Part shown: piece by piece, positions 8,497 to 17,320 of the stretch
Layout: each line of letters begins with the position of its first letter
Position numbering within the stretch: the stretch's first letter is position 1
NCBI RefSeq assembly: GCF_036541425.1
Contig: NZ_JAZHFT010000008.1
Location: forward strand, 62,001-126,000
Origin: Consotaella aegiceratis
GTDB lineage: Bacteria > Pseudomonadota > Alphaproteobacteria > Rhizobiales > Rhizobiaceae
Direction: 5' to 3'
DNA length: 64,000 nt
Program-made: the position numbers and the translations under genes
The notes under the pieces: generated by a model
The model's input: only the letters and a program-made list of their open reading frames with translations
Databases searched by the model: none
What the model was told of the DNA's origin: nothing

Positions 8497-9774
8497 TTGA
8501 ACGACGTCGACCCGACCGAATCCGGTCGCCCGGCACCCGAGCCGGGATCCAGTCCCACCGCGGACCGTTTCGCCACGTTCCGCAACAGCCGGTTTCTGCG
8601 CTACTGGCTCGGCCGTCTCTTTGCCGCGTTCGCGGTGCAGATCACGGCCGTCTCGGTCGGCTGGCAAATCTACGATCTGACCCGCGATCCGTTCGACCTG
8701 GGGCTGGTCGGCCTCTGCCAATTCCTCCCCTCGCTCCTTCTCGTGCTCGTCACCGGCGCTGTCGCGGACCGCTATCCGCGCCGCATCATCATGGGTATCG
8801 CCGTGCTCATCGAGGGATTGGGCGCGGTCGCCCTCCTCGTTCTGACCCTTCGCGGCCTCACCTCGCCGCTGCCCGTCTTCGCGATCCTCGTAGTCTTCGG
8901 CATTGCACGCGCCTTTTTCGGGCCGGCCTCCCAATCCCTGGTCGTCAATCTGGTCGGGACGGACCAACTTGCCAACGCGATCGCCTGGAACTCGTCGTCC
9001 TGGCAGATCGCCTCGATCGTCGGCCCGGTGACCGGTGGTCTGCTCTACGGCGTGTCGCCCGAGGCAGCTTACGGCACGGCCTTGGTGTTGTTCTTTGCGG
9101 CCGCCGCGCTGGTGATCAGCATTCCCGCGCCGGCGCAGCGACACACCGGCGAGGCCAAGAGCCTGGCCACCGTGGTCGCGGGCTTTCGCTATGTCTGGAC
9201 GGAAAAGGTCGTGCTGGGCGCGATCTCGCTCGACCTCTTCGCCGTGCTTCTCGGCGGCGCGGTCGCACTTCTGCCGGTCTACGCCCGCGACATCCTGGAT
9301 GTCGGTCCGTGGGGGCTCGGCCTGCTGCGCGCGGCCCCCGGCATCGGCGCGATCGGCATGGTGATCTGGCTCACCCGCCATCCGGTCAAGGACCACGCTG
9401 GCATCATCATGTTCGCCTTCGTCGCGCTGTTCGGAGCGTTCATCGTGGTCTTCGGCCTGTCGCGGTGGCCGTGGCTGTCGATCGCCGCGCTCGCCCTGAT
9501 GGGCGCGTCCGACATGATCAGCGTCTATGTCCGCGAAACCTTGATGCAGCTCTGGACCCCCGACCACGTGCGCGGCCGCGTGAACGCCGTCAACATGGTC
9601 TTCATCGGCGCATCCAACGAGCTCGGCGAATTCCGTGCCGGGCTGATGGCCGCATGGCTGGGAGCGGTGCCGGCGGTCGTCCTCGGCGGCGCGGCGACGA
9701 TCGGCGTCGCGGCCCTGTGGGCCAAGCTGTTTCCCGAACTGCGCAAGGCACGCCATCTCGCCGGGCGCGTCTGA
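8497..9774 (+). CDS. MFS transporter (EntS/MFS_3-like)
   Basis: A 425-residue major facilitator protein with about 12 transmembrane helices. The loop GAVADRYPRR between helices 2 and 3 is the MFS motif A equivalent. It resembles the group of exporters that includes the enterobactin exporter EntS, although no siderophore genes are nearby. The start is TTG, supported by GAGG nine bases upstream; there is no in-frame ATG before the conserved region. The substrate is not identifiable. It converges on the glutamine amidotransferase gene with a 20-bp gap. Confidence 0.8.
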   Translation: MNDVDPTESGRPAPEPGSSPTADRFATFRNSRFLRYWLGRLFAAFAVQITAVSVGWQIYDLTRDPFDLGLVGLCQFLPSLLLVLVTGAVADRYPRRIIMGIAVLIEGLGAVALLVLTLRGLTSPLPVFAILVVFGIARAFFGPASQSLVVNLVGTDQLANAIAWNSSSWQIASIVGPVTGGLLYGVSPEAAYGTALVLFFAAAALVISIPAPAQRHTGEAKSLATVVAGFRYVWTEKVVLGAISLDLFAVLLGGAVALLPVYARDILDVGPWGLGLLRAAPGIGAIGMVIWLTRHPVKDHAGIIMFAFVALFGAFIVVFGLSRWPWLSIAALALMGASDMISVYVRETLMQLWTPDHVRGRVNAVNMVFIGASNELGEFRAGLMAAWLGAVPAVVLGGAATIGVAALWAKLFPELRKARHLAGRV

Positions 9775-9794
9775 CGAGCCGGAGCAGCCCGGCG

Positions 9795-10583
9795 CTATTC
9801 CGCCTTGGCGGGCTCGCCGAAGATGCGCACCAGGAATTCGCCCAGCCACCGCTTGACAGGCGCGTCGTAGACGGCACGACCGTCGAAATGCTGGCGCCGC
9901 TTCTGGGCGCCCGGCAAGGCTAGGCGCTCGTGGCCGCGCGTCGTCCACCGATGCACCATGGCCAGCGTCAATTCGGCGTGGAACTGCACCCCGAAGGCTG
10001 CCCGGCCGTATTGGAACGCCTGATGGGGAAAGCGTTCGCCGGTGGCGAGCAGCGTGGCGTCCGATGGCAGCGAGAAACCCTCGCGATGCCACTGGTAGAC
10101 CATCTCCGGCCAATGCGGCATCAGGCGCCGCCCCTCGGTCGTGGACTTGAGCGGATAATAGCCGATCTCCACGAGCCCCTCGGCGTGCGGGCCGACCTCT
10201 CCCCCGAGATGCTTGACCAGCATCTGGGCGCCCAGGCAGATGCCGAGAAACGGCCGATCCTCGACGAGGGGCACGTCGAGCCAGTCGATCTCGCCGCGGA
10301 TATAGGCGTCCGGATCGTTGGCGCTGGGCGGGCCGCCGAAGACGATGGCGCCGCGATGATCGTCCAGCGTTTCCGGCAATCGGTCGCCGATCACCGGGCG
10401 ACGAATGTCGAGGGCGACGCCGCATCTCTGCAGGATCTGGCCGACGCGGCCACAGGTCGACGTCTCCTGGTGCAGGACGATCAGAACGGGGCGCGGATCG
10501 GTCCGGCCTTCGAGGATGTAGTGCGTCCGGGCGGCGGACTCTTCGAGTGTTTCGATCGCGCTCTTGCTGATCGGATTGTCCAT
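9795..10583 (-). CDS. Class I glutamine amidotransferase
   Basis: This 262-residue single-domain GATase has the full triad: Cys116 in GICLGAQ, His202 and Glu204 in VQFHAE, and an FGGPPSAND oxyanion segment. Such stand-alone proteins resemble GMP-synthase-like amidotransferases and may release ammonia from glutamine or act as gamma-glutamyl hydrolases; the acceptor is unknown. The ATG at 10583 is used because it follows a GAGG site and directly abuts the upstream terB-like stop; an extension further upstream would overlap terB. It is the last gene of the hemD-mic60-hemY-terB transcription unit. Confidence 0.82.
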   Translation of the reverse strand: MDNPISKSAIETLEESAARTHYILEGRTDPRPVLIVLHQETSTCGRVGQILQRCGVALDIRRPVIGDRLPETLDDHRGAIVFGGPPSANDPDAYIRGEIDWLDVPLVEDRPFLGICLGAQMLVKHLGGEVGPHAEGLVEIGYYPLKSTTEGRRLMPHWPEMVYQWHREGFSLPSDATLLATGERFPHQAFQYGRAAFGVQFHAELTLAMVHRWTTRGHERLALPGAQKRRQHFDGRAVYDAPVKRWLGEFLVRIFGEPAKAE

Positions 10584-10588
10584 GAGCC

Positions 10589-11062
10589 TCAGCTGTCTTT
10601 GCTGTGTCTGGCGGCTCGCTGCTTCATCAACATCCTGTCGCGGGTCGAAACGCCCAAGAGGTCCGAGATGCGCCAGATCAGGTTGTCTTCGAGTTCGTGA
10701 ACCTCCCCGTCGGCATAGGTCACTTCCCAAAGCAGCTCAACGAATCGGACTCGCGCGTCCTCGTCAAGATGGTTCATCAAGACGCTCGTGAACGAAAAGA
10801 GATCGACAGCCTCGGCATCGGCCTCCCGCCCCGCCGCGGCAACGAGGTCCGTCTCGCCCTCGTCCAGCCCGAACTCCTCGGCCAATGCGGCCCGCAACCG
10901 CGTGCGCTCCTGGGGGCTCACCGTGCCATCGGCGCTGCTCACATGATAGAGCAGCGCCGCAGCGGCCACGCGCGGATCGTCTCCGCCCGGACCGCTCGGC
11001 CGCGCATCGTCGCCGCTCAGTGTCCGCAGGAAATCCTTGAAGCGATCAGCGAACATCGCCAT
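10589..11062 (-). CDS. TerB-family protein
   Basis: A 157-residue helical protein with the TerB signature: YHVSSADGTVSPQERTRL followed by LWEVTYADGEVHELEDNLIW, two repeated acidic metal-binding-like motifs. Despite the tellurite-resistance family name, isolated TerB proteins have no settled function. Translation begins at the ATG inside the hemY stop (TGATG, one-base overlap), so it is translationally coupled to hemY. Five bases separate its stop from the amidotransferase start. Confidence 0.82.
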   Translation of the reverse strand: MAMFADRFKDFLRTLSGDDARPSGPGGDDPRVAAAALLYHVSSADGTVSPQERTRLRAALAEEFGLDEGETDLVAAAGREADAEAVDLFSFTSVLMNHLDEDARVRFVELLWEVTYADGEVHELEDNLIWRISDLLGVSTRDRMLMKQRAARHSKDS

Positions 11063-12663
11063 CAAAACAGCCGGAACCGGCCGTTCTGCTCGCCATCCTC
11101 CGCCGGCTCTCTCCTCCGTGATACACCCGGATCGTCAGGCATCGCCGACGCGGCTGCGACGTCAGCCTGAGCCGGCTTGTCGTCCGCCACGACAGTGTCG
11201 TCCCCGCCATTGCCGCCATTGACCTGGGGAGAAGCCGGAGCCTCGACGATCTCGGCATCCGCGTCGACCGCCGTTTCGTCCTCTTCGGCAACCAGGGCAG
11301 GCGCGGCCGGTTCGTGCTCCACCAGCGCCCCCGGCTCGCCGAGATCGTCGATCTCAACCGCCGCGTCTCCGCCCAGGCGCTGCACCGGCACCTTCCACTC
11401 GAAGGCATCGAGGCGCCCGGTGACCGGCGAAATCGGCGCCCATTCATCGGCCACGACGCCATCGGCCGTCCAGGCCGGATCGCGCGGCGCACGGACGGCG
11501 CGTGCCAGCCATTCGCGCATGCGACCTTCGTTGCCGCCATCGGCTTCCTCGATGTCGGCGAGCAGCAGGAACACGCTTTCTCGCGGCTCCATCCGCGCGG
11601 CCGCCATCGCCTCCTCCCGCGCCAGCGCGAAGTCCTGCGCATCGAGCGCCGCGTGAGCGACGGCCAGCGAGGCCTCCACGTGGTTGGGACGCAACGATTG
11701 CAGCGTCTTCGCCCGCTTCAACCGCTCCGAGGTGGAATCACCGAGGCGCGCGTGCACATAGGCATCGGCGATCTCAGGATGCGGATTGGCCGTCCAGGCG
11801 CGTTCCAGGATCTTGGCGCCACGCTTGAGGTCGCCGAGCCGGATCAGAGCGCGCGCGGCCGTCACCGCTGCCGGCGTGAGATCGGGCGCGAGCTTGTGGG
11901 CTTCGATCGCGGCGTTCTTGGCCGTCGTCGGGTCGGCATCGGCGACCGCCATCGCCTTGGCGGTCAACAGCACCGCGCGCAACCGCTTGGCCTCGTCGCT
12001 GCCGATCATCCGCGAATCCTGCTGGGCCTCCTGGATCGCCAGCGCGCCGTCCCAGTCGCCCTCGATCGACTTGGCCTCCAGCACGGCACCGCCGGCCCAA
12101 GGCACATGCGGGGCGATCCGGGCGGCGCGTTCGGCATAATGGCGAGCCGCCGCCTCGTCGCCGCGCCGCTCGGCCTCGAGGTAGAGCCCGCGCAGGGCCA
12201 GGAGGCGGGTTTCGGGCTCGCGTTCCATCGTCTCGAAGACCGCGTGGGCGCGCTGGTGATCGCCCTCGATCATCGCGGTCTGGGCATCCAGGAAGCGGAC
12301 CAGGGGTTCGCGCCGATTGCCCAGCAGCTTTTCGCTGCGCTTGCTCATGCGGCGCGCCAGGGCGGCGTCGCCGGCGCCGGCCGCCAGGATGCCCGAGGAC
12401 AATGCGGAATAGCCGCGATCGCGCCGCCTCCGCCGGAAGAAGCCGCTGACGGCGCCCGGCGTGCGCAGGAACGCCAGAACCAGCCAGACGACGACCAGAA
12501 CGGCCGCGATGAGCAGGAGCTCAACGATGATGAAGACCAGGAAGCTCGTCTCCACATGCTGGCCCTGCCAGGTCAGCGCGACGTCGCCCGGATTGTCCGC
12601 GAGCCAGGCGAAGCCGAGGCCGGCAGCCAGGACGACGAGGAAGAAGGTCAGAATACGCAACAT
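11062..12663 (-). CDS. hemY: HemY-type membrane protein with TPR repeats
   Basis: The 533-residue protein has two N-terminal membrane helices (about residues 5-20 and 42-65) flanking the conserved segment NPGDVALTWQGQHVETS, then a long alpha-helical TPR region to about residue 400. The C-terminal 130 residues are acidic and low in complexity. It belongs to the proteobacterial HemY family found beside hemD, historically linked to late heme synthesis but of unsettled biochemical role; it is unrelated to the protoporphyrinogen oxidase also called HemY. The mic60 gene precedes it by 9 bp. Confidence 0.92.
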   Translation of the reverse strand: MLRILTFFLVVLAAGLGFAWLADNPGDVALTWQGQHVETSFLVFIIVELLLIAAVLVVVWLVLAFLRTPGAVSGFFRRRRRDRGYSALSSGILAAGAGDAALARRMSKRSEKLLGNRREPLVRFLDAQTAMIEGDHQRAHAVFETMEREPETRLLALRGLYLEAERRGDEAAARHYAERAARIAPHVPWAGGAVLEAKSIEGDWDGALAIQEAQQDSRMIGSDEAKRLRAVLLTAKAMAVADADPTTAKNAAIEAHKLAPDLTPAAVTAARALIRLGDLKRGAKILERAWTANPHPEIADAYVHARLGDSTSERLKRAKTLQSLRPNHVEASLAVAHAALDAQDFALAREEAMAAARMEPRESVFLLLADIEEADGGNEGRMREWLARAVRAPRDPAWTADGVVADEWAPISPVTGRLDAFEWKVPVQRLGGDAAVEIDDLGEPGALVEHEPAAPALVAEEDETAVDADAEIVEAPASPQVNGGNGGDDTVVADDKPAQADVAAASAMPDDPGVSRRREPAEDGEQNGRFRLF

Positions 12664-12672
12664 GTCAGATCC

Positions 12673-14346
12673 TCACCCTGCCGTCCGCGCCGAGCCCAGC
12701 GCCGTGTTCAGCGCCGATCCGGCCACTTCGTTGGCGGCCAGGCGCGAGCGCACCGCCGTCGCGAAATCCGCGCTCGCCGTCTGGCCGGCATGCGGCAGCG
12801 TTTCCCAGGTGCGCAGCCAGGCGCCCAGATCGCGCGCCGCCATCGCCTGGTCGAGCCGCGCCAGCACCGACACGTCGCCGCCAGCTTCCGCGGCCGGAGC
12901 GGGCTCTCCCTCAGGACGGACCGCGACCAGCCCCTTCAGCCCGGACAAGACCTGATCGCCGATGCCGACATCCGGCCCCGACGGGCGGATGGCCGCGGCG
13001 ATCTTTTCCTGAACATCCGGCCACTGGGTCACCAAATCCTGCTCTGTCGGCACGCCCGCGGCGGCGAAATCGCGCAATTGCGCGACGGAATCGTCGCTGC
13101 CCGCCGCCGCGGCATAGGTCTCCAGCTCCGACATGAAGGGATCGCCCCGGTCGATCGCGGCTTTCAGGGCGGCCGCCGACAAGGCGATCCGCGCATTCGC
13201 GTTGCTCGCGTCCAGGGCGGCGACGCGCTGTTCCACCTTGGAGGCACTCTGGCTCGCCTGATCGGCGGCAGCCTGGGCGGCCTGCGCCGTCGTCTGGGCC
13301 TGTTGGGCGGCGCTACTGGCCGCATCGATCGAGGATTGAAGGTCGCTCACCTGCTGGCGCGTTGCTTCGGCCGTTTGGCGCACCTCGTCGATCGCCGTCT
13401 GCGTCTGCTGGTCGGCCTGCTGCAGGGCGGCGAGAGCATCGTCCTGGCCGCCTCCGCCGGCGTTCTGCTCCAGCGCGGCGATCCGCTGTTCGAAATCGCC
13501 CAGGCGGCCCGAGGCGGCTGCGGCGGCGTCGCCGCCGGCGGCCTGCGCCGAGCGTACCTGTTCGAGATCGGCGCGCAGATTTTCCACCTCATGGGAGACC
13601 TGCTCGACATCGGCAGGCCGTGCGAACTCGCCTTCCGAAAACTGCGGCTCCTCGACGCCGACGGATGGCAGAACGCCGGCATATTGCAGGAAGCCACCCA
13701 GGATCAGGGCGATGATCGCTCCCGCAAGCCCGGCCGCGAGCGCCGGGCCGAAACCCGACCCGGCCGGCTCGGCTGCCGGCGGGACCGGCGCAAAACCCGG
13801 ATCGTCGTCCCTGGCCGGCTGGGGATGCGCAGCCGCCAGAATCAACGCCTCGTCTTCCTCGGAAATCGCGCCGTAGCCATGGTCGGAATCGGTCTTCAGG
13901 CCTTCGTCCTCGGCAAACTCGCGCGGCCCGGCGACGGCCTCCTCTTCCTCGGGAGCCGTGGGAGAGGCTACAACCTCCGCCGCTTCGTCCGCGCTCAACG
14001 GCTCGGCGGCCGGGCTGATCTCGGGACTCGCGGCGGCGAGGCTGTCACCTGCCACCCCGTCCTCGCTCTCGGGCCATGTCTTCGGCGCGTCCGTCTCTGC
14101 AGGCGCGGACGTCTCGGCCGGCGCAGGGGCGGGCTTGGCGACCACCGGTTCGTCGCCGACAGACGGCTCGGGAGTTTTCACGGCCTCGTCGTCCTTCGCC
14201 GCGCTGATCTCCGCAGCGGCGGGCGCCGTCTTCTCGGCCTCCAGATCGATCGTGGGGGCCTGGGTCTTCTTGGGCCGCGAGCGCCGCGGACGAGTGGTCA
14301 TCGAGACAACTCCGTTCTTGTCTGCATGGGCCGGATCCTTTGACAT
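12673..14346 (-). CDS. Mic60/mitofilin-family membrane protein
   Basis: The 557-residue protein begins with about 195 disordered residues rich in Ala, Pro, Glu and Asp, then one transmembrane helix (about 198-223), a long Ala/Gln-rich coiled coil (about 240-390) and a C-terminal mitofilin-like helical domain. This architecture and the hemD-mic60-hemY gene order are those of the alphaproteobacterial homologue of mitochondrial Mic60, which shapes inner membrane invaginations and contacts outer membrane proteins. An internal ATG at codon 16 is an alternative start. Conservation is structural rather than motif-based, so the call rests partly on context. Confidence 0.8.
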   Translation of the reverse strand: MSKDPAHADKNGVVSMTTRPRRSRPKKTQAPTIDLEAEKTAPAAAEISAAKDDEAVKTPEPSVGDEPVVAKPAPAPAETSAPAETDAPKTWPESEDGVAGDSLAAASPEISPAAEPLSADEAAEVVASPTAPEEEEAVAGPREFAEDEGLKTDSDHGYGAISEEDEALILAAAHPQPARDDDPGFAPVPPAAEPAGSGFGPALAAGLAGAIIALILGGFLQYAGVLPSVGVEEPQFSEGEFARPADVEQVSHEVENLRADLEQVRSAQAAGGDAAAAASGRLGDFEQRIAALEQNAGGGGQDDALAALQQADQQTQTAIDEVRQTAEATRQQVSDLQSSIDAASSAAQQAQTTAQAAQAAADQASQSASKVEQRVAALDASNANARIALSAAALKAAIDRGDPFMSELETYAAAAGSDDSVAQLRDFAAAGVPTEQDLVTQWPDVQEKIAAAIRPSGPDVGIGDQVLSGLKGLVAVRPEGEPAPAAEAGGDVSVLARLDQAMAARDLGAWLRTWETLPHAGQTASADFATAVRSRLAANEVAGSALNTALGSARTAG

Positions 14347-14431
14347 TCGCCGATGTCCCCGGTCGCGCGTCCATCAATGGGGCGCTCCCGGTCCACCTGC
14401 AAGCCATAGGCCGTCGATTCCGGAAACTAGG

Positions 14432-15130
14432 TTATAGAAAACAATCGAAAAGCGAGAAAAGCCTCGGCACGCGCGAAACAAGCGCTTGAGCGTGCATTGG
14501 CTGCGGCAGCGCGTCGCGGATTCGCGCCGACAGGCAAAGCAGGCGCGGCGGCGGGCGGAACAGAGACGCGGCCTCGCCGGCGAGCCATGCATAGGCTTCG
14601 GCCTGACCAGCCGACAGAAGCAGCACGGCATCCGGCGGCCCGCCGCCCAGGGCCTGGGCGGTCTCCGCCGGATCGGGCCGGAGCGGCCTGGTGTCGTAGA
14701 CTTCCCAGACATGCACCGGCGTGCCGCGCTCGGCCAGGCCGGTCTCCAGATCGGGGCGCCGTACCCGCCCGGCGGCATAAAGAAGCGGCCCGCCGACGGC
14801 CTGTGCGAGTTCGCGGGCCTGTTCGACCAGATCTGCCGCCCGGCCGCGGCCGGTCTCGATCGCGGCAAAGCCGGCTTCCCGCGCTCTGGCGGCCGTGGTC
14901 TCGCCGACGGCAAGAAGCGGCCTCGGGTCGGCAGGAAAGGCGGCGGCCAGCGGCGCGACGGCATTGGCGCTGGTGACGATGAAGCCCGCCACGTTCCGGA
15001 CCGGCGGCGCGCTGCCGAGCGGCACGATCTCTTCCGTCGGCAGGATCAGCGGCTGATGGCCCCGCGCGGCGACCTCGCGCGCCGTCCGTTCGGCGTCTTC
15101 CCGGCATCGCAGGATCAGGACCCGCGTCAT
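14432..15130 (-). CDS. hemD: Uroporphyrinogen-III synthase
   Basis: A 232-residue HemD family protein that cyclises hydroxymethylbilane with inversion of ring D to give uroporphyrinogen III (EC 4.2.1.75). Visible family elements are the N-terminal VLILRCREDAERTA, the hinge segment GFIVTSANAV near residue 50 and AVGETTAARAREAGF near residue 95. It lies directly downstream of hemC on the same strand with a 27-bp gap, and upstream of mic60 by about 85 bp. The sequence of this family diverges strongly, but context and length support the call. Confidence 0.9.
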   Translation of the reverse strand: MTRVLILRCREDAERTAREVAARGHQPLILPTEEIVPLGSAPPVRNVAGFIVTSANAVAPLAAAFPADPRPLLAVGETTAARAREAGFAAIETGRGRAADLVEQARELAQAVGGPLLYAAGRVRRPDLETGLAERGTPVHVWEVYDTRPLRPDPAETAQALGGGPPDAVLLLSAGQAEAYAWLAGEAASLFRPPPRLLCLSARIRDALPQPMHAQALVSRVPRLFSLFDCFL

Positions 15131-15157
15131 CGCCCGCTCCGCCCGCCCGTTTACCGT

Positions 15158-16093
15158 TTACCGGCCCCAGCTCGCGAAGAAGTCGTCGCCGGCCTCCGCC
15201 AGAACGGCGCTGGCGGCCCCTCGTCCGAGCAGCTCGGCATCCTCGATCACTCCGGTGCGCCGCGTTTCATGGACGCGGGTCCCATCGGGCGACAGGATCA
15301 TGCCATGCAGCGTCATGACGGTGCCGGAGATGGTGGCATGCGCGGCGATCGGCGTGCGGCAGGATCCGTCGAGTTCGGCTAAAAAGGCGCGCTCGGCGGT
15401 GAGAGCGATCCGCGTCTCGGCGTGGTCGATCGCGCGCACCAGCTCCGAGATCGTCCGATCGTCGGCCCGACTTTCGACGCAGATCGCGCCCTGCCCCGGC
15501 GCCGGCGGAAAGCTTTCGATGGCCAGGACCTCGGTCGCCGCCTCTTCCATCGCCAGGCGTTTCAGCCCGGCCATGGCGAGCAGCGTCGCGTCGACCTCGC
15601 CGGCCTCCAGCTTCCTCAGACGGGTCTGTACGTTGCCCCGGAACGTCGCCACCTCCAGATCGGGCCGCAGGCGCTTCACCAGGGCCTGACGGCGCAACGA
15701 GGCGGTGCCGACAACCGCACCGGCCGGCAATTCGGCGATCGTCCCGGCGGTGCGCCCGATCAGGACATCGCGCACGTCTTCGCGCGGCAGGAAGGCCGAC
15801 AGGACCAACCCCTCGGGAAGGATCGTCGGCATGTCCTTGGACGAATGGACGGCCAGATCGATCCGGCCGGAGGCCAGCCCCTCTTCGATCTCCTTCGTGA
15901 AGAGACCCTTGCCCCCCACCTCGGCAAGCGAGCGATCCTGAATGCGGTCGCCGGAGGTGGAAACCACCTCGATATGAAAGTCCGATTCGCCCAACCCATG
16001 CGCGGTCATCAGGCGCGAGCGAACCTCGTGCGCCTGAGCGAGAGCCAATTGGCTGCCTCTGGTGCCGATGACGATCGGTTTCGATTGCGTCAT
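15158..16093 (-). CDS. hemC: Porphobilinogen deaminase (hydroxymethylbilane synthase)
   Basis: The 311-residue protein starts with IGTRGSQLALAQA and carries HSSKDMPT, characteristic of HemC. The cysteine in the LDGSCRTPIAAHA segment (about residue 246) anchors the dipyrromethane cofactor. It joins four porphobilinogen units into hydroxymethylbilane (EC 2.5.1.61). The ATG at 16093 is chosen because the conserved N-terminus begins there; upstream codons in the same frame are antisense to tsaD. It is divergent from tsaD across about 108 bp that must hold both promoters. Confidence 0.96.
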   Translation of the reverse strand: MTQSKPIVIGTRGSQLALAQAHEVRSRLMTAHGLGESDFHIEVVSTSGDRIQDRSLAEVGGKGLFTKEIEEGLASGRIDLAVHSSKDMPTILPEGLVLSAFLPREDVRDVLIGRTAGTIAELPAGAVVGTASLRRQALVKRLRPDLEVATFRGNVQTRLRKLEAGEVDATLLAMAGLKRLAMEEAATEVLAIESFPPAPGQGAICVESRADDRTISELVRAIDHAETRIALTAERAFLAELDGSCRTPIAAHATISGTVMTLHGMILSPDGTRVHETRRTGVIEDAELLGRGAASAVLAEAGDDFFASWGR

Positions 16094-16201
16094 GAAGGAA
16101 CCCTTTGCTACCCAACTGGACGACACGTGCCGCTTCCGGCATCGAGCCCCGGCTCTAAGGCGGATCGACGACGCGCGCAATGCAAAGAGGATGGTGCGCC
16201 C

Positions 16202-17320
16202 TTGGCTTCGCCCGCTTTTCCCGGCTCCGGCTCCGAACGCCGGCCGGTTCTCGGCATCGAGACGAGCTGCGACGAAACGGCTGCGGCCATCGTCGGGCGC
16301 GACGGGACCGGCGCGACGGCGATCCTTTCCAACGTCGTCCTCAGCCAGATCGAGGAGCATGCGGCCTTCGGCGGCGTCGTCCCCGAGATCGCGGCGCGCG
16401 CGCATGTGGAAGCGATCGACGGCATCGTCCGCGCAGCGCTGGACGAGGCGGGCCTCGGCTTCGAGGATCTCGGCGCGGTGGCCGCCACCCTCGGCCCCGG
16501 CCTGATCGGCGGGCTGATCGTCGGCGCCATGACCGGCAAGGCGCTCGCGGCGGCGCGCGGCCTGCCGTTCATCGGCGTCAACCATCTGGAGGGTCACGCG
16601 CTGACGCCTCGGCTCACCGACGGCGTCGCCTATCCCTATCTCGTGCTTCTGGTCTCCGGCGGGCACACGCAGATCCTGCTGGTTCGCGAACTCGGGCGCT
16701 ACGAGCGCTGGGGCACGACCATCGACGACGCGCTGGGCGAGGCTTTCGACAAGGCGGCCAAGCTCCTCGGCCTGCCGCATCCGGGCGGCCCCAGCGTCGA
16801 GCGCGCCGCGACGGCGGGCGATCCCCGCCGCTTCGCTCTGCCGCGACCGCTGAAGGGCAATCCGCGCCTCGACTTCTCCTTTTCCGGCTTGAAGACGGCG
16901 CTACGCCAGGCCGCGATGGATATCGCGCCGCTGAGCGAAGCAGATGTTTCCGATCTCTGCGCCAGCTTCCAGGCCGCCGCCGCCGACAGCGTCGCCGACC
17001 GGGTGCGCCGGGCGCTCCACCGCTTTCGCGACGACATGCCGGACCTGGCCGACCCGGTTCTGGCGGTGGCCGGGGGCGTCGCCGCCAATCAGGCGATCCG
17101 CGCCGCTCTCGACGCCGCCTGCCATGAGCATGGCGTGCGGCTGGTCGCGCCGCCCCTGAGGCTCTGCGGCGACAACGCCGCAATGATCGCCCATGCCGGG
17201 CTCGAACGGCTGGAGGCCGGGATGACGGACGGCTTGGAGGCGCCGGTGCGGCCGCGCTGGCCGCTGGATGAGACGGCTGCGCCGAAGGTCGGTTTCGGCC
17301 GGCGGGGAGCCAAGGCATGA
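16202..17320 (+). CDS. tsaD: tRNA N6-adenosine threonylcarbamoyltransferase TsaD
   Basis: The TsaD/Kae1/Qri7 family protein transfers the threonylcarbamoyl group from TsaB-bound adenylate to A37 of ANN-decoding tRNAs. H128 and H132 in NHLEGHA are the iron-binding histidines, and LLVSGGHTQ and VAGGVAAN are ATP-site motifs. I place the start at a TTG giving 372 residues, with AGAGG eleven bases upstream, because no ATG or GTG occurs in frame just before the conserved VLGIETSCDETAAA. The stop overlaps the gpsA start by four bases. Confidence 0.93.
   Translation: MASPAFPGSGSERRPVLGIETSCDETAAAIVGRDGTGATAILSNVVLSQIEEHAAFGGVVPEIAARAHVEAIDGIVRAALDEAGLGFEDLGAVAATLGPGLIGGLIVGAMTGKALAAARGLPFIGVNHLEGHALTPRLTDGVAYPYLVLLVSGGHTQILLVRELGRYERWGTTIDDALGEAFDKAAKLLGLPHPGGPSVERAATAGDPRRFALPRPLKGNPRLDFSFSGLKTALRQAAMDIAPLSEADVSDLCASFQAAAADSVADRVRRALHRFRDDMPDLADPVLAVAGGVAANQAIRAALDAACHEHGVRLVAPPLRLCGDNAAMIAHAGLERLEAGMTDGLEAPVRPRWPLDETAAPKVGFGRRGAKA

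Noticed and set aside
11314..14343. Plus-strand reading frame of about 1000 codons across hemY and mic60
   Set aside because: Arg/Gly-rich with no domain; antisense to two well-supported genes.
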